From Eggerthellaceae bacterium (GTDB lineage: Bacteria; Actinomycetota; Coriobacteriia; Coriobacteriales; Eggerthellaceae): 64,000 nt of DNA. How positions within the stretch are numbered: position 1 is the first letter of the stretch; each line of letters begins with the position of its first letter. Below, one piece after another: positions 31,450 through 39,093 of this stretch. The notes beneath the pieces were generated by a model, which saw only the letters and a list, made by a program, of their open reading frames with translations, did not search any database and was not told the DNA's origin. The DNA is taken from positions 1 to 64,000 of the forward strand of contig JAAVZC010000006.1 in NCBI GenBank assembly GCA_022791455.1, read 5' to 3'. Position numbers and translations under genes: made by a program.

Positions 31450-33321
31450 CTACGCGCTTGTTGCGCCGAACGCGCGAATGGCATTCATGAAGTCTTCGCC
31501 GTAGCGGGCGAGCTTCGTGGCGCCCACGCCGGACACTTCCAGGAAGCGCTCGTCGGTGGTGGGGCGCTTGGCACACATGTCCCGCAGGGCGGCATCGGAG
31601 AACACCACGTAGGGCGGCTTGCCCTGCTCATCCGCCAGCCGCTTGCGCAACGCCCGCAGTTCTTGGAACAGCGCCTCGTTCTCCGGCGAGTGCACTCCCT
31701 TGGCGCCGCCCACCAGCGTACGTCCCAGCGACACCTTCTTCGCCTTCTTCATGGTCAGCGTAAAGTCGTCGGTGGCGGCGTCCCGGCAGCGGGGGCCCAG
31801 GCCCACCGTGGGGTAAGTGCCCTCCGAAACGATAAGGCAATCCTTGGTGGCCAGTAGCTCTATCACCTCGCGAAGAAGCGCCGCCGAAGGAGCCGGAGCG
31901 CCTTCGGGCACTTCCAGGCAGCCGAAGCAGGGTGCCTTCGAAAGGCCCAGCTCCTGAACGCGCTGGCTGTTCTTCCCCAGCGCAACATCTACTACGACGC
32001 TCTTGCCGAAGCGGCCGCGCAGGTTGTGGACCGTGCGCATGATGGCCCGCGCCCCGCGCGTCACGTCCAGCGCCTCGAAGCCGCCGGCGCAGTTGGAGCA
32101 GTTCTCGCAGGCGGGCGTGCCCTCTTCACCGAAGTAGCGCAGGATGTAAGTGCGCAGGCAGTCGGTGGTGTAGCCGTAGCCCACCATGGCCTCCAGCATG
32201 CGGCGGCGCACCGCCCGCACCCGCTGCGCCTCGTCGGGCGTGAGGCCTTCGTTCTCGGTTTCCTTCTCTATAAAGAAGCGCCCGGTGGAAATGTCCGCAT
32301 CGCTCCAGAACAGCTGGCACTCCGCTGGCTCGCCGTCGCGTCCGGCGCGGCCGGCCTCCTGGTAGTAGGCCTCGATGGAGGCGGGCATGTTGTGATGCAG
32401 CACGTAGCGCACGTTGGACTTGTCGATGCCCATGCCGAAGGCGTTGGTGGCCACCATGACCGGCGCGTCGTCGGAGATGAATGCCTGCTGGTTGGCGGCG
32501 CGCTCCTCGTTCGACAGCCCTGCATGGTAGCGGGTGGCGGGCACCCCCGCTTCGCAAAGCGCCTCGTGCACTTTCTCCACCGCGTCCCGCGTGGAGCAGT
32601 AGACGATGCCGGACTCCTGCGGACGATTCTTCGCATAAGCCACCACCCGCGCCAGCTTGCGCTTGGGCTCCATCCGCTCGACGGCGAAGCGAAGGTTGGG
32701 GCGGTCGAAGCCGGTGACCAGCACATGGGGGTTGCACAGCCCCAGCAGCCGCACGATGTCGGAGCGCACCTGCTGCGTGGCGGTGGCGGTGAGGGCCGCC
32801 ACGGTCGGGCGCTTCGGCAGCGAAGCAATGAACTGCCCAATGGCCAGGTAGGAGGGGCGAAAATCTTGCCCCCACTGAGAAACGCAATGGGCCTCGTCCA
32901 CCGCTACCAGCGGAATGGCGGCTTGCTGAGCGAACGAGATGAAGCGCGGGTCCGACAACCGTTCGGGAGCCACGTACATAATGTCGTAGGTGCCGTTGAG
33001 CGCTCGCTGGAGCACGGTAGCTTGTTGACCGGGAGTAAGCGTTGAGTTCAGGTACGCGCCGCGCACGCCCGCATCTAGCAGCGCCCGCACTTGGTCTCCC
33101 ATGAGCGAGACAAGCGGGCTCACCACCAGCGTAAGCCCCGGCAGCACCACGCCGGGCACCTGGTAGCACAGCGACTTCCCCGCACCGGTGGGCATGACCC
33201 CCAGCACATCGCGCCCCTGCAAGATGGCTTCGACCAGCATCGCTTGCCCCGGCCGGAACTCCCCATAGCCAAAACGCCCCCGAAGCACCTCCCGAGCGCT
33301 ATCCATCAATTCCGCCAACAT
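31450..33321 (-). CDS. recQ: ATP-dependent DNA helicase RecQ
   Basis: 3'-5' superfamily 2 helicase for recombination and fork repair. Motifs: PTGAGKSLCYQVP (I), DEAHCVSQWGQDFRPSY (II and RecQ loop), TATATQQV (III), GFDRPNL, QEAGRAGRDGEP (VI). The RQC zinc site shows cysteines in TPACENCSNC, and an HRDC domain closes the protein (LRDMCAKRPTTDERFLEVSGVG). 623 residues from the ATG at 33321; MDSAREVL five codons on is an alternative. A longer frame exists only by reading through the tRNA-Ser gene. The tRNA ends 48 bases upstream on the same strand. Confidence 0.94.
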   Translation of the reverse strand: MLAELMDSAREVLRGRFGYGEFRPGQAMLVEAILQGRDVLGVMPTGAGKSLCYQVPGVVLPGLTLVVSPLVSLMGDQVRALLDAGVRGAYLNSTLTPGQQATVLQRALNGTYDIMYVAPERLSDPRFISFAQQAAIPLVAVDEAHCVSQWGQDFRPSYLAIGQFIASLPKRPTVAALTATATQQVRSDIVRLLGLCNPHVLVTGFDRPNLRFAVERMEPKRKLARVVAYAKNRPQESGIVYCSTRDAVEKVHEALCEAGVPATRYHAGLSNEERAANQQAFISDDAPVMVATNAFGMGIDKSNVRYVLHHNMPASIEAYYQEAGRAGRDGEPAECQLFWSDADISTGRFFIEKETENEGLTPDEAQRVRAVRRRMLEAMVGYGYTTDCLRTYILRYFGEEGTPACENCSNCAGGFEALDVTRGARAIMRTVHNLRGRFGKSVVVDVALGKNSQRVQELGLSKAPCFGCLEVPEGAPAPSAALLREVIELLATKDCLIVSEGTYPTVGLGPRCRDAATDDFTLTMKKAKKVSLGRTLVGGAKGVHSPENEALFQELRALRKRLADEQGKPPYVVFSDAALRDMCAKRPTTDERFLEVSGVGATKLARYGEDFMNAIRAFGATSA

Positions 33322-33369
33322 ACCCCCATCAACAAAAACGCCCCCAGCTACGGAGGCGCTACTAACAAG

Positions 33370-33457
33370 TGGCGGAGGAAGTAGGATTTGAACCCACGGA
33401 ACCTTTCGGCTCAACAGTTTTCAAGACTGCCGCCTTCAACCACTCGGCCATTCCTCC
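33370..33457 (-). tRNA. tRNA-Ser (anticodon TGA)
   Basis: Acceptor GGAGGAA/TTCCTCC with discriminator G and encoded CCA, anticodon loop CTTGAAA between CAGT-type stems, long variable arm typical of serine tRNAs, T loop GGTTCAAATCC. Confidence 0.96.
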
Positions 33458-33533
33458 GCGTCCGGCTTGCTAGGATACCACAACCCACCGAAAGCCACGC
33501 TTTCCGCCCGCGTCAACCACTTAAAAATATTTC

Positions 33534-33578
33534 TTGATTACAAGTATATTTCCAAGTATACTTGCATGTCAAGTATAC
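33534..33578 (+). promoter_or_regulatory. Promoter with CAAGTATA operator repeats
   Basis: TTGATT (33534-33539) and TATACT (33557-33562) are 17 bases apart. CAAGTATA occurs at 33541, 33553 and 33570; the middle copy is part of the palindrome CAAGTATACTTG that covers the -10. A layout expected for autoregulation by the antitoxin. Confidence 0.7.
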
Positions 33579-33589
33579 GGGAGGTAAAA

Positions 33590-33832
33590 ATGCCGCAACT
33601 TTCTCTCTACTTGGATCAACCGTCCATGGACCTTCTCCGCACTCGGTCGGAGCAGGCTCACGTGTCTCTTTCCAAATACGCTGCCGCGCTCATTCAGCAG
33701 GACGAAGCACGAACCCAATGGCCGGCCGGGTATTGGGAAAACGTGTACGGTTCTATTGCCGATGAAGCCTTGACTGCGCCTTCCGAACTCGACCCAGGCC
33801 TCGACGACGAGGCCGTCTTCGATTGGAACTGA
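33590..33832 (+). CDS. Antitoxin of a VapBC-type pair
   Basis: 80 residues. The N-terminus MPQLSLYLDQPSMDLLRTRS (strand, then helices) fits a ribbon-helix-helix DNA-binding domain. The acidic, Trp-containing tail (WPAGYWENVYGS, PGLDDEAVFDWN) would wrap the toxin. The start has GGGAGG upstream and a CAAGTATA operator array before it. The stop is two bases from the PIN toxin start. Assigned as an antitoxin mostly by size and partner. Confidence 0.78.
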   Translation: MPQLSLYLDQPSMDLLRTRSEQAHVSLSKYAAALIQQDEARTQWPAGYWENVYGSIADEALTAPSELDPGLDDEAVFDWN

Positions 33833-33834
33833 TC

Positions 33835-34242
33835 ATGTACGTCTTCGATACCGACACCTGTATAGAGTTCCTGCGGGGAAACCTTCCCTATGCCCTTAAA
33901 ACCATGCAGTCGTGCCCACCCGAGCTGTTCGGAATCCCTGCCGTTGTCGAAGCAGAGCTACGTCTAGGAGCCCAGAAAAGCGCCCGGCCCCAAGAGAACC
34001 GCCTTGCCGTGGAGCGCTTCCTCGCCCCCCTCCCCTCGCTGCCCTTCGATTCCCAATGCGCCATCCGCTACGGAGAAATTCGCGTCGCCCTCGAGAAAGC
34101 AGGCACGAAAATCGGCCCCAACGACTTACTCATAGCCGCCACCGCCATGGCAAACAACGCCACCCTGGTAACCAACAACATCAAAGAATTCAAACGCATC
34201 AAAGGCCTCACCCTAGAATCCTGGGCAGAAATCGATTTCTAA
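33835..34242 (+). CDS. vapC: PIN-domain toxin VapC
   Basis: Mg-dependent endoribonuclease that blocks translation, in known cases by cutting tRNA or rRNA. 135 residues with the PIN acidic residues in order: DTDTCIEFLRG (residues 4-14), VVEAELRLG, IGPNDLLIAATA and a distal TNNIKEF. Start ATG at 33835 directly after the antitoxin stop, so coupled. It sits in a short accessory block between two tRNA-Ser genes. Confidence 0.92.
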   Translation: MYVFDTDTCIEFLRGNLPYALKTMQSCPPELFGIPAVVEAELRLGAQKSARPQENRLAVERFLAPLPSLPFDSQCAIRYGEIRVALEKAGTKIGPNDLLIAATAMANNATLVTNNIKEFKRIKGLTLESWAEIDF

Positions 34243-34345
34243 TCGGAAATGGCACGGAGCAGAAAATATGCAGACAGCAGCTCGCAAACATGGTAATGTA
34301 TTGCATCGTAATACGGTTTTCGGATTGGAAGAACCGAGGTTTACG

Positions 34346-34573
34346 ATGGCCATGCAAACCAAAGCAATACGATTTTCTCCTGACGAAATCGATTGCATTC
34401 AGTCCTATGCCGACCTGATGGGCATGTCCTTCTCGGATGTCGTACGCCAGTCGACCCTCGAACGTATTGAGGATGAAATCGATATCCGAGCTTACGAAAA
34501 AGCCGTCGCCGAAGATGATGGCACACGCCTGTCTATGGACGAGGTGTTCCGAATGGCGCTGGCAACCCCATGA
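34346..34573 (+). CDS. RHH antitoxin of a RelBE/ParDE-type pair
   Basis: 75 residues. MQTKAIRFSPDEIDCIQSYA followed by MSFSDVVRQSTLERIEDEID is the DUF6290/RelB-like strand-helix-helix pattern. The ATG at 34346 is used (weak GAGG upstream); a second ATG lies two codons on. An open extension of 26 codons further up lacks any site. The stop overlaps the toxin start in ATGA. Confidence 0.85.
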   Translation: MAMQTKAIRFSPDEIDCIQSYADLMGMSFSDVVRQSTLERIEDEIDIRAYEKAVAEDDGTRLSMDEVFRMALATP

Positions 34574-34854
34574 CCTACCACGTTGTTTGGTCAAGGGCTG
34601 CCGCAAAGCAGCTGATGGCGATACCAAGGCGACAGCGCATGGCTATTGCCCAATGGATAAAGGACAACTTGGAGGGTTCGACGAACCCTAAAGCTATCCC
34701 CGGCACAAAGAAATTAACTGGGACCAAAGATGGCTGGCGATGGCGCGTGGGCGTATATCGGATACTTGGCCGAGTAGATGGAGACAACCTTATAATCGAA
34801 GTAGTCCGCGTTGGCCATCGCCAAGATATCTATAAACAGCTGCCAGATCTATAG
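34570..34854 (+). CDS. RelE/ParE-superfamily toxin
   Basis: 94 residues with the typical fold outline: VVWSRAAAKQLMAIPRRQ helix, GTKKLTGTKDGWRWRVGVYRIL strands and VVRVGHRQDIYKQL at the end. Basic residues of the active face (R in WRWRVG, R and H in VGHRQD) are kept. RelE members cut mRNA on the ribosome and ParE members poison gyrase; sequence alone does not decide. Coupled to the antitoxin by a four-base overlap. Confidence 0.9.
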   Translation: MTYHVVWSRAAAKQLMAIPRRQRMAIAQWIKDNLEGSTNPKAIPGTKKLTGTKDGWRWRVGVYRILGRVDGDNLIIEVVRVGHRQDIYKQLPDL

Positions 34855-34947
34855 CCCGCAGAAGTCGGATCTCGATAAATTATCGATTTTGTTCCGCATA
34901 AAATTGACCCCCGGCCGAAGGTCGGGTACCATTAGCGATTGCAGCTT

Positions 34948-35038
34948 GGAGGAGTGACCGAGAGGCCGAAGGTGCTCGCCTGCTAAGTGAGTATGCCCCA
35001 CAAGGGCATCTAGGGTTCGAATCCCTACTCCTCCGCCA
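34948..35038 (+). tRNA. tRNA-Ser (anticodon GCT)
   Basis: Acceptor GGAGGAG/CTCCTCC, discriminator G, encoded CCA. Anticodon loop CTGCTAA (GCT), long variable arm, T arm GGGTTCGAATCCC. With the tRNA-Ser(TGA) on the other strand it brackets the toxin-antitoxin block. Confidence 0.97.
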
Positions 35039-35050
35039 CCTGCCCTTTAC

Positions 35051-35072
35051 CGCCCCAAATCTGGGGCGTTTT
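35051..35072 (+). terminator. Terminator of tRNA-Ser(GCT)
   Basis: CGCCCCA/TGGGGCG with a four-base loop followed by TTTT, 12 bases after the tRNA. It touches the stop of the convergent tadA gene. Confidence 0.8.
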
Positions 35073-35659
35073 CATTTCCGGCGTTGCTGAAAGAAGTCTT
35101 GGAGGAGTTGCTGGCATTCCTCTTGTAGGATGCCGGGGGTTACTTCGAAGCGGTGGTTGAGGCGTTTGTCCTGGTGGATCTCGTAGAGGCTGCCCAGGGC
35201 GCCGCCTTTGGGGTCGGGTGCGCCGAAGACGCAGCGGCTCACGCGCGCTTGCTGCATGAGGCCAGCGCACATGATGCAAGGCTCCAGCGTCACGTACACC
35301 GTGCAATCGGTCAATCGCCAGTTGTCCAGCGCGGCTTCCGCATCGCGCATGGCGGAAAACTCCGCGTGCCGCGAGGCGTCTTTCGCCGTTTCGCATAAAT
35401 TATGGCCGCGCGCGATCACCTGCGCCTCTGCCGTCGGCCGCCCCGTGCCGCGATCGATAGGCTGGTGTACCACCACGGCCCCAATGGGCACCTCCCCCGC
35501 CGCCGCGGCTGCCCGCGCTTCTTCCAGTGCCAAGCGCATGAAGGCCTCGTCGGCGACACGTCGCTCCACTTCCGCCGCCTGCTTGCGCGCCAACCGCGCC
35601 AACCGACGCCGCTCGGGGCGCGTCAATTCCGCGCCTTCATATGTCGAATCGTTTTCCAT
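35072..35659 (-). CDS. tadA: tRNA-specific adenosine deaminase
   Basis: Converts A34 to inosine in tRNA-Arg(ACG), the very tRNA encoded at 47974-48050. The zinc and catalytic motif is RHAEFSAM with EPCIMCAGL, about 30 residues apart as usual. 195 residues; the N-terminus carries about 35 extra basic residues (RPERRRLARLARKQ) before the deaminase fold, and a short Thr/Gly-rich insert follows GAVVVHQP. The ATG at 35659 has no ribosome binding site but a perfect TATAAT ends seven bases upstream, so the mRNA is probably leaderless. Confidence 0.92.
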   Translation of the reverse strand: MENDSTYEGAELTRPERRRLARLARKQAAEVERRVADEAFMRLALEEARAAAAAGEVPIGAVVVHQPIDRGTGRPTAEAQVIARGHNLCETAKDASRHAEFSAMRDAEAALDNWRLTDCTVYVTLEPCIMCAGLMQQARVSRCVFGAPDPKGGALGSLYEIHQDKRLNHRFEVTPGILQEECQQLLQDFFQQRRK

Positions 35660-35666
35660 AGGGGGA

Positions 35667-35672
35667 ATTATA
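35667..35672 (-). promoter_or_regulatory. -10 box giving a leaderless tadA message
   Basis: TATAAT on the minus strand, seven bases before the tadA ATG, which places the transcription start at or next to the start codon. No Shine-Dalgarno is present. The -35 is weak. Confidence 0.55.
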
Positions 35673-35764
35673 GGGAAAGCTCGCGGTCATCGGGCAGGCG
35701 CAGGCGGAAATCGCCCCCGACACCGCTATACTTTCCTGCAGAAAACAACGACAGCGAGGAAACC

Positions 35765-36799
35765 ATGAGCCAAGAGTCCATGAACGTGAACATGATCGAA
35801 GCCGCCCGCGACGCCCAGTGGGATCCGGTGCGCTTTCTGGGCGCCGACTACCTGCGGCTGATTGCGCCGGCGAAGGTGAACCTGTTTTTGGGAATAGGCG
35901 CCACCCGCCCCGACGGTCGCCACAGCGCCACCACCGTGATGCAGGCGCTGCTGCTGCACGACACCCTGTATATGAATGTGAAATGCGAGGCCTGGCAGAT
36001 GCCCGAAGATGGCACGCTGCCCTCGTGGCAAGCGATTGGGGGGCCGGCCGACAACGTGCTGGTGACGCTCGACGTAGTGGACAAGGGCACGCCCCTCCCG
36101 CTTCAGGGCGACGCATCCGACAACCTGGTCTTTCGCGCGGTGGACGCGCTGTGCCGCGAGGTGGCAAGCGACCAGCCGATGCAGGTGAACATTCGGCTAG
36201 AGAAGAGCATCCCCCACCAGGCGGGCCTGGGCGGAGGCTCTTCCGATGCGGCCGCTGCGCTGGTGGGAATGGCGAAGAAGCTGGGGATTGCACCAAACGG
36301 CCAACGCGTTCAATCCGTCGCGCAGCAGCTGGGCACCGACGTGGCGTTCTTCCTCGAAGGCGGCGCGGCACTGCTGGACGGCGCCGGCGAGCAGCTCGTG
36401 CGGACGCTTTCACCCCTGAAAGCACCTATCGTGCTGGTGAAACCGGCAGGGGGCGTTTCCACCGCTGCCGCCTACCACACGTTTGACGAGGCCCCCGAAG
36501 CGGTGCCCGCCGAATTACTGCAGCAAGCGGAATCGGCCGAAGACGCCGAAGCGGTGCCCCTGTTCAACAATCTCACCGCCCCGGCGGAGCAGCTGCTGCC
36601 AGAAATTGCCGAAGTGCGCGCCTTCCTGGAGGCAGACTCCGCCACTACGGGATGCCTACTCTCCGGCAGCGGCGCCGCTGTGTTCGCCATAACTGAAAGT
36701 GCCGCCGACGCCCTGCGCCTGGCAGCCGAAGCCGGCAAACGAGGCTGGTGGGCCCGAGCCACCAGCGGCTCTCCCCTGCGCGCCCGCGCGATGGGCTAG
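35765..36799 (+). CDS. ispE: 4-diphosphocytidyl-2-C-methyl-D-erythritol kinase
   Basis: GHMP kinase of the non-mevalonate isoprenoid pathway. Substrate motif APAKVNLFLGIG near residue 36, ATP loop PHQAGLGGGSSDAAAAL near residue 155, and the C-terminal GCLLSGSGAAVFAI. 344 residues, slightly longer than usual because of about 30 N-terminal residues and loops. The ATG at 35765 has GCGAGGAAA upstream; the frame is open far into the divergent tadA region, which is not coding on this strand. A TATACT box at 35728 may be the promoter -10. Confidence 0.92.
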   Translation: MSQESMNVNMIEAARDAQWDPVRFLGADYLRLIAPAKVNLFLGIGATRPDGRHSATTVMQALLLHDTLYMNVKCEAWQMPEDGTLPSWQAIGGPADNVLVTLDVVDKGTPLPLQGDASDNLVFRAVDALCREVASDQPMQVNIRLEKSIPHQAGLGGGSSDAAAALVGMAKKLGIAPNGQRVQSVAQQLGTDVAFFLEGGAALLDGAGEQLVRTLSPLKAPIVLVKPAGGVSTAAAYHTFDEAPEAVPAELLQQAESAEDAEAVPLFNNLTAPAEQLLPEIAEVRAFLEADSATTGCLLSGSGAAVFAITESAADALRLAAEAGKRGWWARATSGSPLRARAMG

Positions 36800-36808
36800 G
36801 AGGCCACC

Positions 36809-37189
36809 ATGAGCCTGATCGCACGCATACTCGTTCTGGGGCCGGCCCGCATTCTGCCGGTAGTGCTGCTTATTGTTCTGGTGGCGGGACTCATCTACAT
36901 CGTCATGAGCTACCGTACCTCGCCGGAGCGCGGCAAAGAAATCGTCATTGCCTTCTTCAGCTGGACGTTCATCGTACTGGGCGTCTTCTTCGGCCTCGCC
37001 TGCCTGTACGCGTTGGCGGAATCGAACGAACCGGTGCTCGACCTGGCCCTCAGCTTCGTCATCGTAGCGCTGGTCGGGCTGGGCATCACCCGCCTGTGCA
37101 ACCGCCGCTTCCTGAAGAACCACCCCCACTACATCCCCAAGCGCACCGGCCGCGCCAAAGTCAAACACCGCTGGCCCTGGGAGAGGTAG
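36809..37189 (+). CDS. Small membrane protein of unknown function
   Basis: 126 residues with three hydrophobic segments (about 12-34, 45-66 and 74-95) and a basic C-terminus ending KHRWPWER. The start follows TAGGAGG and lies nine bases after ispE, so it is cotranscribed. No family recognised. The stop directly abuts a half copy of the palindromic repeat. Confidence 0.75.
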   Translation: MSLIARILVLGPARILPVVLLIVLVAGLIYIVMSYRTSPERGKEIVIAFFSWTFIVLGVFFGLACLYALAESNEPVLDLALSFVIVALVGLGITRLCNRRFLKNHPHYIPKRTGRAKVKHRWPWER

Positions 37190-37232
37190 AGATCCTTCGA
37201 CTCCGCGCTTCGCGCTCCGCTCAGGATGACAA
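37189..37232. repeat. Dispersed palindromic repeat, half copy
   Basis: GAGATCCTTCGACTCCGCG to GCTCAGGATGACAA. It begins at the last base of the membrane-protein stop codon, between that gene and the convergent citrate synthase gene. Confidence 0.85.
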
Positions 37233-37255
37233 TGCGTAGCGGCCGCGGACAAGCC

Positions 37256-38728
37256 CTACCGCTCCTCTAAGGGTTTGTAGGGTTGTTCGGGGGTGCCGGT
37301 GGTTTTGTAGGCGGGGCGGATGATTCGCTTGCCGGAGCCGATTTCCTCGAAGCGGTGTGCCGCCCAGCCGGCGGTGCGAGCGCAGGCGAACAGCGGCGTG
37401 AACAGCTCTTCGGGAATCCCCATCATGGTGTAGACGAAGCCGGAGTACATGTCCACGTTGGCGCACATGTCCTTCTTCGTCCCCTTCTCCTGCTCGATCA
37501 CCTGCGGAGCCAGCCGCTCGATGGATTGCAGCAAGCGGAACTCCCGCTCGTATTCCGTACCGGCCGCCAGCTTCTCCGCAAAACGCTTCAGAATCACTGC
37601 GCGCGGGTCGGAAAGCGTGTAGACCGCGTGGCCCATGCCGTACACCAGGCCGGTCTTATCGTAGGCCTGCTTGTTCACGATGCGCGCCAGATAGGCGGCC
37701 ACTTCGTCGTCGTTTTCCCAGTTCGCCACCGATTCCTTGATCTCCTGCTGCATGCCCAGCACCTGACGGTTCGCGCCGCCGTGGCGATGCCCCTTCAGCG
37801 ATCCGATGGCCGCAGAGTACGCGGAATAAGGATCGGTGTCGGAGGAAGACAGCACCCGCGTGGTGAAGGTGGAGTTGTTGCCGCCGCCGTGCTCGGTGTG
37901 CAGGCACAGCATGATGTCCAGCATGCGCGCCTCTTCCGGCGTGAACTGGCGGTCCGGCCGCAGCATGGACAAGATGGTCTCGGCCGTGGATTGGCCGGGG
38001 ATGAAGCGGTGCATGATCATGGAGTCGTGGTTGAACCGCGAGCGAATGGCGTAGTAGGTGAGCACCATGATGCGCGGCAGGCGACTCATGAGCGAAAGCG
38101 CCGTGTGCACCTCGTGTTTAGGGGAGCGGTCCTCGGCGAAGCGGTCGTAGGTGTAAAGCTGCAGCACCGAGCGCGCCAGCACGTTCATGATGTCTGGTGG
38201 CACGTCGTGCATGATGATGGAGGCGGTGAAGCCGTCCGGCAGTTCGCGCTGGGAATCGATCACTTCCACGAACTGCGCCAGCTGATCGGCCGTGGGCAGA
38301 TGCCCCACCAGCAGCAGATAGGCCACTTCCTCGAAGGCGAAGCGGCGCTCCGGCGATTCGTCCCCCAGCAAGTCGTACAGGTCGTATCCGCGCAGCCGCA
38401 GGTGCCCTTCGTCGGCAATCTTCTGGCCGTTCTCCACCCGGTAGCCGTGCACGTCGGAGATGTTGGTCATACCCACAATGACGCCGGTGCCGTCGGAATT
38501 GCGCAGGCCCCGTTTCACATCGAAGCGGGTGTACTGCTCGGGCGCAATGGAGTTCACCTCGTGGAAGCTGTCGAACAGCGAGACCTTGCGCTTCTCCTCC
38601 TCCGCCACGGAGAGCGGCTCGGGGGCATTGCGCACGGGGGCTTCGATATTACGCGAGTCCACGTCCAGCGCGGCATCGTAGGCCGCCGGACGTCCGGCCT
38701 CGGGATAAGCGTTTTCGGAACGAGTCAT
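37256..38728 (-). CDS. gltA: Citrate synthase
   Basis: Condenses oxaloacetate and acetyl-CoA. Active-site segments: LHTEHGGGNNSTFTTR, GHRHGGANRQVLGMQ and GMGHAVYTLSDPRAVILK, with the catalytic His and Asp regions in family order. 490 residues, about 60 longer than common bacterial forms because of the N-terminal extension before FHEVNSI. Start ATG at 38728 after GGAAGGGGAA. An earlier in-frame start would read through the spacer. A 2-methylcitrate synthase role cannot be excluded, but no prp genes are nearby. Confidence 0.9.
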   Translation of the reverse strand: MTRSENAYPEAGRPAAYDAALDVDSRNIEAPVRNAPEPLSVAEEEKRKVSLFDSFHEVNSIAPEQYTRFDVKRGLRNSDGTGVIVGMTNISDVHGYRVENGQKIADEGHLRLRGYDLYDLLGDESPERRFAFEEVAYLLLVGHLPTADQLAQFVEVIDSQRELPDGFTASIIMHDVPPDIMNVLARSVLQLYTYDRFAEDRSPKHEVHTALSLMSRLPRIMVLTYYAIRSRFNHDSMIMHRFIPGQSTAETILSMLRPDRQFTPEEARMLDIMLCLHTEHGGGNNSTFTTRVLSSSDTDPYSAYSAAIGSLKGHRHGGANRQVLGMQQEIKESVANWENDDEVAAYLARIVNKQAYDKTGLVYGMGHAVYTLSDPRAVILKRFAEKLAAGTEYEREFRLLQSIERLAPQVIEQEKGTKKDMCANVDMYSGFVYTMMGIPEELFTPLFACARTAGWAAHRFEEIGSGKRIIRPAYKTTGTPEQPYKPLEER

Positions 38729-38851
38729 GAGGATTCCCCTTCCCACAGCGAAAAAGGCATCCGCTAATGATACCGAAATCGGTAAGGGTTGTGCCTCGGA
38801 GGGAATGCCCGACCCTCCGAGCGGTCTCACCCCGAACAATGCCACAACCCC

Positions 38852-38950
38852 TTGTCGTCCTGAGCGAAGCGCGGAGCGCGTAGTCGAAGGATCTCCGCGG
38901 CCGAGTGAGATCCTTCGACTCCGGCCTGCGGCCTCCGCTCAGGATGACAA
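38852..38950. repeat. Dispersed palindromic repeat, full copy
   Basis: TTGTCGTCCTGAGCG to CGCTCAGGATGACAA with inner GTCGAAGGATCT/AGATCCTTCGAC arms, between citrate synthase and the giant surface-protein gene. Confidence 0.85.
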
Positions 38951-38980
38951 CGGAGCAGGATGACGAAGCCAAGCATGCAG

Positions 38981-39079
38981 GAAGCCCGCGAGTCGGGTCG
39001 GGTGCTCGCGGGCTTCTGCCGGGTAAAATGTTGGGCTCAAAAGTTAGGGCGGGGGGCGGTGGTTCGGATCCGCCCCGCC
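38981..39079 (-). terminator. Tandem hairpins ending the giant surface-protein gene
   Basis: First GGCGGGGCGG paired with CCGCCCCCCGCC (39048-39079), followed on the minus strand by CTAACTTTTG; then GAAGCCCGCGAG/CTCGCGGGCTTC (38981-39016). They begin 15 bases after the stop. Confidence 0.6.
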
Positions 39080-39093
39080 ATCAGGCATTCGCG

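Noticed and set aside
33322..33414. Longer RecQ N-terminus
   Set aside because: The extra codons are read through the tRNA-Ser 3' end ([12 protein letters not shown] is a typical tRNA translation).
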